Positions 1-6,019 of a DNA stretch of 6,421 nucleotides are shown here, one piece after another; within the stretch, counting starts at the first letter, position 1, and each line of letters opens with the position of its first letter. Below the pieces are notes generated by a model that worked only from the letters and a program-made list of their open reading frames with translations, did no database searches and had not been told where the DNA came from. Position numbers and translations under genes: made by a program. The DNA comes from an uncultured Collinsella sp. (GTDB lineage: Bacteria > Actinomycetota > Coriobacteriia > Coriobacteriales > Coriobacteriaceae): the NCBI GenBank assembly GCA_900556285.1, contig USOF01000075.1, positions 1-6,421 of the forward strand. The letters are read 5' to 3'.

Positions 1-44
1 GTGTAAGTCCATCGCCCACGAACTTGTCGGCGATGGACTTACAC
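1..44. repeat. Perfect 16-bp inverted repeat at the window end
   Basis: Positions 1-16 (GTGTAAGTCCATCGCC) are the exact reverse complement of 29-44, with a 12-nt spacer. It lies inside the coding sequence of the lipoprotein gene. The gene reads normally up to residues DKFV and GDG, but the bases closest to the edge simply mirror the upstream bases. This looks like a fold-back at a contig end rather than a biological hairpin; see findings. Confidence 0.9.
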
Positions 45-298
45 GTGGACTGGTCGTTCTGGGCGTTCTTCTGATCGATCTTGACCTTAAGACCGCTCTT
101 CTTGATGGCCTTGACAAAGCCGTCGTTGGCGGCGTCGAGTGCGGAGTGCTCGGTGAGCTGCAGAACGCCGACGGTGTAGTCGGAACCGGCGGCAGCAGAG
201 CCGGAACCAGAGTTGCCGCCGCATCCGGCGAGCGGAGCGAGCGCGAGCAGGCCAGCAGAGACCAGAAGGCTCCTGCGGCTGATGGCGATATCCTTCAT
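1..298 (-). CDS. ABC transporter substrate-binding lipoprotein, TrpX-like (N-terminal part, cut by window edge)
   Basis: About 99 residues are visible, starting at ATG 298, preceded by a GGGGG-containing purine-rich stretch about 6 nt upstream. The N-terminus carries a lipoprotein signal: SRRSLL at residues 7-12 (a twin-arginine-like pair followed by a hydrophobic run), then the lipobox LAGC with the predicted lipidated cysteine at residue 26, then a Gly/Ser/Ala-rich tether. The mature part opens with YTVGVLQLTEHSALDAANDG, which fits the ABC transporter substrate-binding family of TrpX/YtrF type (COG2984); members bind small ligands such as aromatic amino acids outside the membrane for a permease and ATPase usually encoded next door. 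Those partners would lie beyond the left edge. The last residues before the edge (from about residue 97) are doubtful because they fall in the second arm of the 1-44 inverted repeat. The family call is from recall of its conserved N-terminal pattern; the ligand cannot be assigned. Confidence 0.8.
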   Translation of the reverse strand, partial: MKDIAISRRSLLVSAGLLALAPLAGCGGNSGSGSAAAGSDYTVGVLQLTEHSALDAANDGFVKAIKKSGLKVKIDQKNAQNDQSTCKSIADKFVGDGLT

Positions 299-330
299 AT
301 CGTTACCCCCAGTATAGAAATGGCTGGAAA

Positions 331-356
331 CACTGCACTCAAACAAAGTGCAAGTG
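331..356 (-). other. Hairpin-forming inverted repeat in the leader of the lipoprotein gene
   Basis: On the minus strand CACTTGCACT and AGTGCAGTG flank a 7-nt loop (TTGTTTG). The central arms TGCACT/AGTGCA pair perfectly over 6 bp, and the outer CACT/AGTG pairs after one bulged base. It sits just downstream of the predicted -10 element (362-367), so it would form near the 5' end of the transcript, or could serve as a dyad operator. There is no T-tract, so it is not a normal terminator. No known riboswitch class was recognised. Confidence 0.4.
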
Positions 357-361
357 GAACT

Positions 362-389
362 ATAGTAGCGCGGATGTCCATTTTTACAA
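362..389 (-). promoter_or_regulatory. Predicted sigma-70-type promoter of the lipoprotein gene
   Basis: Reading the minus strand, a -35-like TTGTAA (384-389) is followed after 16 nt by TACTAT (362-367). Each matches four of six consensus bases. The start codon is about 63 nt further on, leaving a leader of about 55-60 nt that contains the 331-356 dyad. This is the best match in the 160-bp gap. Confidence 0.45.
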
Positions 390-458
390 TAACCTGGCGG
401 GTTTTTTAATACAGAACCGGATGGGCGGTACGGGTAGTCGAATGGACGGCGGAGGTTC

Positions 459-1241
459 TTATGCGGCGGAGGCGTTCTCATCGTCTAGCGCGGCAAAGAG
501 TTTTTTGCCGTCGAGCAAGCGCGTGCTGACGTTTTTCATGCGGCCGATCTCTACGGTACGCAACGTGTCGTCGGCGCCTCGGGTGTCGTAGACCGTTCCC
601 AGCAGATACGAGACGCCATCGCGTTGCCTGATGGCAAAGGGCCGGACCGTCATCCGCACCACCTCGGTTTCGCCACGTGCCGTGACGCTCGAAATATCAA
701 AACTCACCGTGGTTCCGTGGTCGATGGCCTGCTCGATGAGCTCGCAGGTGTCGATGCGCTTGACGGGCGTGCGCGTGGCCTTGGTGGATTTGCTGCCGGC
801 ACTTGGAGCGGGCTCGGGTGCATCAAGGTAGCCGCGAACGTCGGCACTCGCCATGGCGACCAAGTGCTGAGCCATGCTTTTTCGAATGGCGACGGGTGTG
901 GAGCGGTTGCGCATGACCATGCCGTGGAGCCGGATGATTTCCTCGTCGGTGAGCGGACGGGTCAAGAGCCGATACCCCACGCCGCGCTTGTATTCAATTT
1001 CGTATCCGGCATGGCGAAGTGCGGAGATGGCGGTGTAGATGCTGCGCCGCGCCGCCGAAATGGGCATGCGGGCGGGGTCGTCGGGATGAGCGAGGCGCCG
1101 GATCAACTCATCGGAAAGCATGGCCTTGTCCTCGCCGGTGTTTTCGCTTAATAGTTGCAGGATGCGAACGGCGCGATAGGCCGCCATCGAGGCGGCGCCT
1201 CTAGTCGTGGTGTCGTAGGTTTCAACAGCGGCTTCGGTCAT
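459..1241 (-). CDS. Winged-HTH transcriptional regulator with WYL domain
   Basis: A 260-residue cytoplasmic DNA-binding protein, with ATG chosen at 1241. Residues ~21-93 look like a winged helix-turn-helix of the kind heading WYL proteins: YRAVRILQLLSE, then RRSIYTAISALRHAGYEIE and the wing KRGVGYRL. Residues ~97-140 are a helical linker, and ~141-160 a Ser/Thr/Lys/Pro-rich hinge. Residues ~163-245 fit a WYL domain: VRPFAIRQRDGVSYLLG, where SYLLG occupies the WYL signature, and later LRTVEIGRMKNV in place of the usual RLDRI-type strand. WYL proteins are ligand- or nucleic-acid-sensing regulators, sometimes guarding defence loci, but nothing nearby suggests defence and the target is unknown. 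At 260 residues it is shorter than the usual ~320, without an obvious WCX extension. It lies downstream of asnS, behind a strong terminator, so it probably has its own promoter; none was convincingly seen. Confidence 0.85.
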   Translation of the reverse strand: MTEAAVETYDTTTRGAASMAAYRAVRILQLLSENTGEDKAMLSDELIRRLAHPDDPARMPISAARRSIYTAISALRHAGYEIEYKRGVGYRLLTRPLTDEEIIRLHGMVMRNRSTPVAIRKSMAQHLVAMASADVRGYLDAPEPAPSAGSKSTKATRTPVKRIDTCELIEQAIDHGTTVSFDISSVTARGETEVVRMTVRPFAIRQRDGVSYLLGTVYDTRGADDTLRTVEIGRMKNVSTRLLDGKKLFAALDDENASAA

Positions 1242-1250
1242 CGTGCCCAC

Positions 1251-1259
1251 GTCCTTTCC
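1251..1259 (-). promoter_or_regulatory. Ribosome binding site deciding the start of the WYL regulator
   Basis: On the minus strand GGAAAGGAC precedes the gene. The AAAGGA core ends 10 nt before ATG 1241 but only 1 nt before the in-frame GTG at 1250, so the GTG is sterically unlikely and the ATG three codons later is preferred. Confidence 0.6.
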
Positions 1260-1358
1260 GTTTTGGGTGGCGACGGTATGGAGCCTAGGACGTGGGGCTT
1301 TCCCAGGGGCGCAGGGCGCTCTGGGCGGTCGGTAGTCGTCGGCAAACGGCGGGTTGAG

Positions 1359-1421
1359 TTTTCAACAGCCCTGCTCAACTGACCAAAAACTTGCCAAAAG
1401 CTTGACGGATGCTGTTGAAAA
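1359..1421. repeat. 63-bp stretch bounded by 11-bp perfect inverted repeats
   Basis: TTTTCAACAGC (1359-1369) and its exact reverse complement GCTGTTGAAAA (1411-1421) are separated by 41 nt. The right arm overlaps the T-tract of the asnS terminator on the minus strand. A further GTTGAG (1353-1358) pairs with CTCAAC (1374-1379), so several alternative folds are possible. It could be a leader structure for the WYL gene, a regulator binding array, or a small repeat element. Confidence 0.5.
1383..1404. repeat. Tandem 11-bp direct repeat with one mismatch
   Basis: CCAAAAACTTG (1383-1393) is followed directly by CCAAAAGCTTG (1394-1404). The pair lies inside the loop of the 1359-1421 inverted repeat. 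The 11-bp period puts the two units on nearly the same helix face, which would suit a protein binding twice, but chance duplication is also possible. Confidence 0.45.
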
Positions 1422-1454
1422 AAAGCGTCTCTCGACCGATGTCGAGAGACGCTT
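1417..1454 (-). terminator. Strong intrinsic terminator of asnS
   Basis: AAGCGTCTCTCGAC (1423-1436) and GTCGAGAGACGCTT (1441-1454) form a perfect 14-bp stem with a 4-nt loop. For a transcript on the minus strand it is followed by seven T (complement of the A-run 1418-1424, partly shared with the stem base). It starts 46 nt after the asnS stop codon, so it should end asnS transcription before the WYL gene. Confidence 0.93.
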
Positions 1455-1500
1455 ATGCGATGAGCGTTGGCGTGTGGTGACGCGAGCTAGCGTCCGACGA

Positions 1501-2904
1501 TTAGAAGTCGGCGTTGCCCACGGTGCGCGGGTGCGGCAGGACGTCGCGGATGTTGCCCACGCCGGTCAGATACATGACCAAGCGCTCGAAGCCCAGACCG
1601 TAGCCGGCGTGCTTGCAGGAACCGTAGCGGCGCAGGTCAAGGTAGTACTTGTACTGCTCGGGATTCATGCCCAGATCCTTGATGCGGGCCTCGAGCAGAT
1701 CCAGGCGCTCCTCGCGCTGGGAGCCGCCGATAATCTCGCCGATACCGGGAACCAGGCAGTCGGCGGCGGCGACGGTCTTGCCGTCCTCGTTCATGCGCAT
1801 GTAGAACGCCTTGATCTCGGCCGGGTAGTCGGTCACGAAGGTCGGGCGCTTAAAGTGCTCCTCCGTCAGGAAGCGCTCGTGCTCGGTCTGCAGGTCGATG
1901 CCCCAGCTGACGGGGTAATCAAACTGGTGGCCAGCAGCGACTGCCTGTTCCAGGATCTCGACGGCCTCGGTGTAGGTAACGCGGGCAAAGTCGGAGTTGG
2001 CGACATGGTCCAGGCGCTCGAGCAGACCCTTGTCCACAAACTTGTTGAGCATATTGAGCTCGTCGGGGCAGGTTGCCATGACGTCCTTAAGGACGTACTT
2101 GAGCATGGCCTCGGCGTTATCCATGTAGTCGTTAAGGTCGGCAAAGGCCATCTCGGGCTCGATCATCCAAAACTCGGCGGCATGGCGCGTGGTGTTGGAG
2201 TTCTCGGCACGGAAGGTGGGGCCAAAGGTGTACACGTCGCCAAAGGCCATGGCAAAGTTCTCGGCATTGAGCTGGCCGGACACGGTGAGGCTTGCATGCT
2301 TGCCAAAGAAGTCCTGGCTCCAGTCGACCTCGCCGGACTCGGTGAGGGGCGGATTTTTGGGGTCGAGCGTGGTCACGCGGAACATCTCGCCGGCGCCCTC
2401 GCAGTCACTCGTGGTGATGATGGGGGTGTTGACGTAGACAAAGCCCTGCTCCTGGAAGAAGCGGTGGATGGCGGCAGCCGCGACAGAGCGGATGCGGAAC
2501 ACGGCGCGGAACAGGTTGGTGCGCGGGCGCAGGTGCTGCTGGGTGCGCAGGAACTCGACGGTTGCGCGCTTCTTCTGCAGCGGGTAATCCGGGGCGCTCG
2601 TACCCTCGACCTCGATGGAGGTGGCAGAAAGCTCGAAAGGCTGGGGAGCATCGGGGGTCAGCTTGACGGTGCCGGTGCAAATGAGTGCGGCCGAGACGTT
2701 TTGATGGGCGATCTCGTCGTAGTTGTCGAGTGCCTCGCGGTTCATGACGACCTGCAGGTCGCGGAAGCAGCTGCCATCGTTGAGCGTAACAAAGCCAAAG
2801 TTCTTCATGTCGCGGACGGACTTGACCCAGCCGGCGACGGTGACGGTCTGGCCGCCGAGCGACTCGGCATCAGCATAGAGCTGCGCGATTTTGGTGCGGT
2901 TCAC
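1501..2904 (-). CDS. asnS: Asparagine--tRNA ligase (asparaginyl-tRNA synthetase)
   Basis: A complete 467-residue class IIb aminoacyl-tRNA synthetase, the normal length for bacterial AsnRS. It joins asparagine to tRNA-Asn using ATP in the cytoplasm. Residues ~17-105 are the OB-fold anticodon-binding domain ([20 protein letters not shown]). The catalytic core follows: motif 1 at ~135-163 (ending in YVNTPIIT, conserved Pro161), motif 2 at ~230-252 ([21 protein letters not shown]) and motif 3 at ~434-460 ([15 protein letters not shown], Arg441). The segment [10 protein letters not shown] in motif 2 is typical of AsnRS rather than AspRS. Start is GTG 2904 because GGGAGG (2909-2914) lies 4 nt upstream. 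The in-frame ATG at 2916 overlaps that site, and frames reaching further up run into the next gene. It has its own promoter and terminator, so it is probably monocistronic. Its presence implies direct charging of tRNA-Asn, not only the amidotransferase route. Confidence 0.97.
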   Translation of the reverse strand: MNRTKIAQLYADAESLGGQTVTVAGWVKSVRDMKNFGFVTLNDGSCFRDLQVVMNREALDNYDEIAHQNVSAALICTGTVKLTPDAPQPFELSATSIEVEGTSAPDYPLQKKRATVEFLRTQQHLRPRTNLFRAVFRIRSVAAAAIHRFFQEQGFVYVNTPIITTSDCEGAGEMFRVTTLDPKNPPLTESGEVDWSQDFFGKHASLTVSGQLNAENFAMAFGDVYTFGPTFRAENSNTTRHAAEFWMIEPEMAFADLNDYMDNAEAMLKYVLKDVMATCPDELNMLNKFVDKGLLERLDHVANSDFARVTYTEAVEILEQAVAAGHQFDYPVSWGIDLQTEHERFLTEEHFKRPTFVTDYPAEIKAFYMRMNEDGKTVAAADCLVPGIGEIIGGSQREERLDLLEARIKDLGMNPEQYKYYLDLRRYGSCKHAGYGLGFERLVMYLTGVGNIRDVLPHPRTVGNADF

Positions 2905-2908
2905 GTAT

Positions 2909-2914
2909 CCTCCC
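2909..2914 (-). promoter_or_regulatory. Ribosome binding site fixing the GTG start of asnS
   Basis: GGGAGG on the minus strand lies 4 nt before GTG 2904 and overlaps the last base of the upstream in-frame ATG (2914-2916). That overlap argues against ATG as the start. Confidence 0.75.
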
Positions 2915-2950
2915 ATAACGGTTGTACGGATTATTTCCAAACAGTTAACC

Positions 2951-2979
2951 ATTCTAACCCGCGAGTGGGGGCGCAGCAA
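2951..2979 (-). promoter_or_regulatory. Predicted promoter of asnS
   Basis: On the minus strand TTGCTG (2974-2979) and TAGAAT (2951-2956, five of six consensus bases) are separated by 17 nt. Transcription would begin near 2943-2945, leaving a leader of about 40 nt. That is too short for a T-box riboswitch, and no T-box features are visible. A closer -35 match, TTGACG, lies further upstream but at an unusable 25-nt spacing. Confidence 0.6.
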
Positions 2980-3010
2980 AACGTCAAGCTCGATGTATGA
3001 GCGTGACGTG

Positions 3011-3041
3011 GGCACCGCGCAAGCGCCGATTTTGCGGTGCC
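3011..3041 (-). terminator. Possible stem-loop at the end of the acyltransferase gene
   Basis: GGCACCGC (3011-3018) and GCGGTGCC (3034-3041) pair over 8 bp with a 15-nt loop; the stem overlaps the TAG stop (3041-3043). No T-tract follows on the minus strand, so it may protect the mRNA 3' end or be a weak, non-canonical terminator just upstream of the asnS promoter. Confidence 0.35.
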
Positions 3042-4975
3042 TAGTGCCCGCAGATGGCTTGGCGTATGAGAGCAGCGTAGGTGTCGATTCCCGCCTGGGT
3101 GAGGTGTGTGCCGTCGTCGACGAGGTATTCGCTGTGGCCCTCTGAGGCACCGTTCCAGTCGATGACGCCGGCGTTGTCGTTTTGGGCGCAGACGTCACGA
3201 ATCATCTGGTTATTGCGGTCCTGCAGCTCGAGCGGCACGCGCACGGTCACAAAGTAGATGGGCTTTCCGCCCACGGCATTAATCACGTCCTGCACCTGCT
3301 GGGGGTCGCGGATGAGGCCGTTGGTGCCAAGCGCGCAGATGACCACGCTTGGATCGTAGTTGGCACTGTCCTGTGCATAGACATCCTGGAAGGTGTAGAA
3401 CTGGCGGCTTACCACGCCGTCGATGTGGGCGTTGGGAAGCGCCGCCTGAATGCCAGATTGGGCACCTGCGGTGACCGAGTCGCCGATCATGAGCACACGG
3501 GCATCGCAGGTCCCGGTCGCCTCGTCGTAGGTAAAGTTCTTCCAGTCAAGGTTCTTGGGGACCTTTTCGGCGATAGGCCCCTCTTTGGGTTTTTGCTTGG
3601 TGGCGTCATCGGATGCGGTGTCGCTGGGCTGGGAATCTTTACCGAATGCAGGCTCGGCGCCCTTGTCGTTGGCTCCGTTGTCCTGGGACGAGGTCGCGTT
3701 CTGGGCAAGCTCGGGACGGAGCTGCTCGGCGCGGGCGGTGGCGATGCCTGCCCAGTCAAGCGGCGCGAAGACAAGTGCGGCGACGCATGCGGCGCCAAGC
3801 GCGGGGAGCACCATGGCGGGCGCGAGGACGTGTTTTCTTGCCGTGCTGTCCTGTTGGGTCGGCTTGTGGGACCAAGGGCGTTCGACGAGGCGATAGAAAA
3901 CCTCGGCTACCGCAAGAATCAGTACAAGCTGTAATACCTGCTCCCACCAGGCGATGTGGGTAGTGCGGGTTGCGGGGTTCATAAGAAGCAGTAGGGGATA
4001 GTGCACCAGATAAACCGAGAACGAACGTTGCCCCAACCAGACGAGTGGTTTGGCTGACAGCAGACGGAGCACGATGCACTCCGTATTCTGCACGCAGATG
4101 ATGAGGAGTCCGGTGAGCAGGGCAAACAGCAAAAAGCCGCCGCGGTAGAGCCAGGCGCTCTCTCCGGTCAGCATGAGTGCGCCGGCTATAACGGCAACGA
4201 GCCACGCGATAGAAATCGCGTTGACCTTTGAGACGCCCTTGTTGGCGCCGGGGGTATGGATGTCACCGCTCAGCATCTCGCGCAGACGCGGCGCGGCGAT
4301 GGCGGCTAAGGCTCCGCATAGAAGCTCGGCGGCACGGGCGTCGGTTCCGTAGTAGACGCGCGATGTGTCGGCGGTGGGATTAAACATGAGGACCATGGTC
4401 GCCGTCGATACAAGCGCGAATGCGATCGTGATGCCGATGGCGGTGTTGCGCGACCTGGTTTTGCCGCACAGTGCCATAAGGATGACCGGCCATACCAGAT
4501 AGAACTGCATAGTGACAGCGCAGAACCACAGGTGCGTGAGCGGCGAGGGGAGTCCCGCAGCGGCGAAATACGAGACGTTGCGGAAGATGTAGAACCAGTT
4601 GCTCAAAAAGAGTGCCGATGGCAGGGCGTCCTGCTGCACCTTAGGGAGTAGGCTCGGGGCCGCGATGTAGGTGGCGACGGCGGTAAACGCGATGGTCACG
4701 ACGATCGGCGGCATCATGCGCGCAATGCGGCGGCAGATATAGCGCGGGTACGAGAATCCGTCGCGTGCCGTGGCTCGCATAATGCTTTTGGTGGCGAGAT
4801 AGCCACTCAGCGTAAAGAAGAGTGTAACGCCCAAAAAACCGCCGGTCAGGCGGCTGGGGCGAAGGTGATATAGGACGACGCCGGCGATGGCGAGGGCGCG
4901 GAGCCCGTCGAGCGCGACGATGCGTTGGTTGCGTTGAGGCGCGGCATGTGCGGCGCCCGTGGGTGTGTTTTGCAT
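3041..4975 (-). CDS. Membrane O-acyltransferase (family 3) fused to a C-terminal SGNH esterase-like domain, OatA-type
   Basis: A 644-residue protein starting at ATG 4975, with GGAGG 7 nt upstream. Residues ~17-370 form an acyltransferase-3 domain with about ten hydrophobic helices. It opens with [15 protein letters not shown], containing the R-x10-H pair (Arg26, His37) characteristic of the family, and ends with VERPWSH near 364-370. A further hydrophobic helix follows at ~384-406, then a low-complexity Ser/Asp/Lys-rich linker (~415-472). The C-terminal part is an SGNH fold: block I VLMIGDS (nucleophile Ser500), block III ALGTNG (Asn552) and block V DGTHL (Asp621, His624). In OatA-like enzymes the membrane part passes an acetyl group outward and the SGNH part puts it on peptidoglycan MurNAc; relatives modify other surface glycans. 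All catalytic residues expected are present, so it should be active. The substrate is not decidable here. It lies 234 bp downstream of crr on the same strand. Confidence 0.9.
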   Translation of the reverse strand: MQNTPTGAAHAAPQRNQRIVALDGLRALAIAGVVLYHLRPSRLTGGFLGVTLFFTLSGYLATKSIMRATARDGFSYPRYICRRIARMMPPIVVTIAFTAVATYIAAPSLLPKVQQDALPSALFLSNWFYIFRNVSYFAAAGLPSPLTHLWFCAVTMQFYLVWPVILMALCGKTRSRNTAIGITIAFALVSTATMVLMFNPTADTSRVYYGTDARAAELLCGALAAIAAPRLREMLSGDIHTPGANKGVSKVNAISIAWLVAVIAGALMLTGESAWLYRGGFLLFALLTGLLIICVQNTECIVLRLLSAKPLVWLGQRSFSVYLVHYPLLLLMNPATRTTHIAWWEQVLQLVLILAVAEVFYRLVERPWSHKPTQQDSTARKHVLAPAMVLPALGAACVAALVFAPLDWAGIATARAEQLRPELAQNATSSQDNGANDKGAEPAFGKDSQPSDTASDDATKQKPKEGPIAEKVPKNLDWKNFTYDEATGTCDARVLMIGDSVTAGAQSGIQAALPNAHIDGVVSRQFYTFQDVYAQDSANYDPSVVICALGTNGLIRDPQQVQDVINAVGGKPIYFVTVRVPLELQDRNNQMIRDVCAQNDNAGVIDWNGASEGHSEYLVDDGTHLTQAGIDTYAALIRQAICGH

Positions 4976-5107
4976 CGATCTTCCTCCAATGTCGACCTAG
5001 CAGTCTAGCGCTCTGCGCGGACAAAGGAAGGGGGTTCGTGCGGTTGAACAACATGCCGCGGGACGATGCCTCGCTACGCAAAAGCCGCACCTGCGTTGAT
5101 GCTCAGC

Positions 5108-5145
5108 TGCCTATATAGAAACGTTTCAGAACCTCTACATAGGCA
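5108..5145. repeat. 7-bp inverted repeat around a GAAACGTTTC palindrome
   Basis: TGCCTAT (5108-5114) and ATAGGCA (5139-5145) are exact reverse complements spaced 24 nt apart and enclose the palindrome at 5118-5127, though their centres differ by 4 bp. The run of five T precedes rather than follows the fold on the minus strand, so it does not look like the crr terminator. It may be a looped operator region for the acyltransferase gene. No clear crr terminator was found elsewhere in 4976-5209. Confidence 0.4.
5118..5127. promoter_or_regulatory. Putative LacI/GalR-type operator upstream of the acyltransferase gene
   Basis: Perfect 10-bp palindrome GAAACGTTTC with a central CpG; on the minus strand the context is TGAAACGTTTCT, close to CcpA (cre) and Cra-type sites. 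It is identical to the core at 5824-5833 in the crr leader. On the minus strand it directly precedes TATATA, which could be a -10 element, although no good -35 was seen. It lies about 143 bp before the acyltransferase start and 82 bp after the crr stop. Confidence 0.5.
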
Positions 5146-5209
5146 AAAACAACAACACAGATGCGGCAAAGATGCACGGGTGGTTGAGCCTTTATGCGAT
5201 GATGCTCGG

Positions 5210-5773
5210 CTACTTGGTCTTGGCAACCAGCAGCGGATCGCCAAGCTTGACGAGCGGGTTGCCACCGATAAGCGTGCCGGACTCGCCAACATGGTCGATG
5301 CTCTTGAGGCGGTCGAGCTCAGAGACGATGACGGTCACGATGTCCTCGTGGCCGGCGGCCTTAATGGCGTCGCGGTCGAAGCTGATGAGCGGCTGGCCGG
5401 CCTTGACCACATCGCCCATCTCGACAAAGCGGGCAAAACCCTTGCCGTTCATTTCCACGGTGCCCAGGCCAACATGGATGAACACGCGCAGGCCGTCCTC
5501 GGTAATCATGCCGATGGAGTGGTTGGTGACAGTGGTGGCACCGATGCGGCCGTTGGCGGGCGCATAGATGGTGCCGGTAATGGGCTCGATGCCATAGCCC
5601 TGGCCAAGCATGCCCGAGGCGATCGTCTCGTCGGGAACCTCGTTCAGGTTGACGAGCACGCCGTTGACGGGGGCATAGATGACGCCTTCGCGGGTAGCGA
5701 AGCTTGCTGCGGGCGGAACGGACGCCTCGCCGGTCGAGGTGAAGGTGGACTTAAGCGAATCGAGCAGACCCAT
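5210..5773 (-). CDS. crr: PTS glucose-type EIIA component (EIIA-Glc/Crr)
   Basis: A 187-residue cytoplasmic phosphocarrier starting at ATG 5773, with GGAGG ending 5 nt upstream. An upstream in-frame ATG at 5851 lacks a comparable site and would add residues unlike the family. After a short N-terminal helix-like segment (MGLLDSLKS), residues ~30-155 are the EIIA domain: IYAPVNGVL, VPDETIASGMLGQGYGIEP, then TNHSIGM with His85 and VFIHVGLGTVEMNG with His100. By family alignment, His100 matches the histidine phosphorylated by HPr and His85 its partner in phosphotransfer to EIIB. The C-terminal ~30 residues continue past the typical domain end. It is stand-alone, not fused to EIIB/EIIC, so it probably serves EIICB partners encoded elsewhere. 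In other bacteria this protein also signals sugar status. A GAAACGTTTC site in its leader suggests control by a LacI-type regulator. Confidence 0.95.
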   Translation of the reverse strand: MGLLDSLKSTFTSTGEASVPPAASFATREGVIYAPVNGVLVNLNEVPDETIASGMLGQGYGIEPITGTIYAPANGRIGATTVTNHSIGMITEDGLRVFIHVGLGTVEMNGKGFARFVEMGDVVKAGQPLISFDRDAIKAAGHEDIVTVIVSELDRLKSIDHVGESGTLIGGNPLVKLGDPLLVAKTK

Positions 5774-5823
5774 AAATGCCTCCAACGTATCAGGCGCGCA
5801 TGTTGCACGCGTGTGGTTTGCCG

Positions 5824-5833
5824 GAAACGTTTC
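5824..5833. promoter_or_regulatory. Putative LacI/GalR-type operator in the crr leader
   Basis: Second perfect GAAACGTTTC palindrome. An extra GTTTC half-site at 5840-5844 lets GGAAAC (5823-5828) pair with GTTTCC (5840-5845), and CGTACG (5833-5838) forms another small palindrome. It lies 51 bp before the crr start and downstream of both -10 candidates, a position expected for repression by road-block. Confidence 0.5.
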
Positions 5834-5864
5834 GTACGTGTTTCCCAGCACGGTCAGCGCTCCT

Positions 5865-5870
5865 ATTTTA
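5865..5870 (-). promoter_or_regulatory. Alternative -10 element for crr
   Basis: TAAAAT on the minus strand matches five of six -10 bases. No recognisable -35 lies 16-18 nt upstream, so it is weaker evidence than the 5899-5926 pair. If used, the transcript would start near 5858 and the GAAACGTTTC site would fall about 25-35 nt downstream of it. Confidence 0.3.
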
Positions 5871-5898
5871 CGCTGCTTAACGATGGCCCTGAGCTGGG

Positions 5899-5926
5899 AT
5901 TATGTGATATATCAGTTGATGGCCAA
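5899..5926 (-). promoter_or_regulatory. Predicted crr promoter with an internal palindrome
   Basis: On the minus strand TTGGCC (5921-5926) and CATAAT (5899-5904, five of six bases) are separated by 16 nt. The 16-nt spacer contains the perfect 10-bp palindrome TGATATATCA (5905-5914). A protein bound there would block RNA polymerase. The element lies in the 246-bp region shared by the divergent crr and hydrolase genes. Confidence 0.45.
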
Positions 5927-5976
5927 CTTATTGCGGGGGTGTTTCTGCGCCGCGGGCTCAAGTGGGGTACGCTAAG

Positions 5977-6006
5977 GTGCGAAAAACGAGTGCGCACGAA
6001 TCGCAC
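5977..6006. repeat. Cluster of GTGCG/CGCAC inverted units before the hydrolase gene
   Basis: GTGCGA (5977-5982) pairs with TCGCAC (6001-6006), and the palindrome GTGCGCAC (5990-5997) lies between them. The cluster ends only 13 nt before ATG 6020 and borders the ribosome binding site, so it could be an operator or a leader hairpin affecting translation. No T-tract is present. A clear promoter for the hydrolase was not identified. Confidence 0.4.
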
Positions 6007-6019
6007 GGAGGGAGCACCT

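Noticed and set aside
388..410. Small stem AACC/GGTT followed by six T on the plus strand, as a terminator.
   Set aside because: The stem is only 4 bp and there is no plus-strand gene upstream to terminate; in the minus direction no T-tract follows it.
459..1241. WYL regulator as a sign of a phage-defence island.
   Set aside because: WYL proteins are sometimes linked to defence, but the neighbours here are housekeeping, transport and envelope genes, with no nuclease, methylase, CRISPR or toxin gene in the window.
1354..3000. A 548-codon open frame on the plus strand opposite asnS.
   Set aside because: It is the antisense shadow of a certain gene in GC-rich DNA. It has no good ribosome binding site, its translation is a low-complexity Val/Gly/Ala/Asp/Leu-rich sequence, and it resembles no family I recognise.
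2905..3198. N-terminal extension of the asnS frame by about 98 codons.
   Set aside because: It would run through the asnS promoter and into the end of the acyltransferase gene, and AsnRS of 467 residues from GTG 2904 is already full length with a good ribosome binding site.
3182..3963. Several open frames on the plus strand opposite the acyltransferase C-terminal half.
   Set aside because: They overlap the SGNH and linker coding region, whose minus-strand frame has clear catalytic motifs; the plus-strand frames show no domain pattern.
5038..5090. GTGCGG/CCGCAC inverted pair upstream of the acyltransferase gene.
   Set aside because: Only 6 bp with a 41-nt loop in GC-rich DNA; likely chance.
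5774..5851. Upstream in-frame ATG start for crr.
   Set aside because: It lacks a good ribosome binding site, would encode a segment unlike the EIIA family, and covers the GAAACGTTTC site; ATG 5773 has GGAGG at proper spacing.
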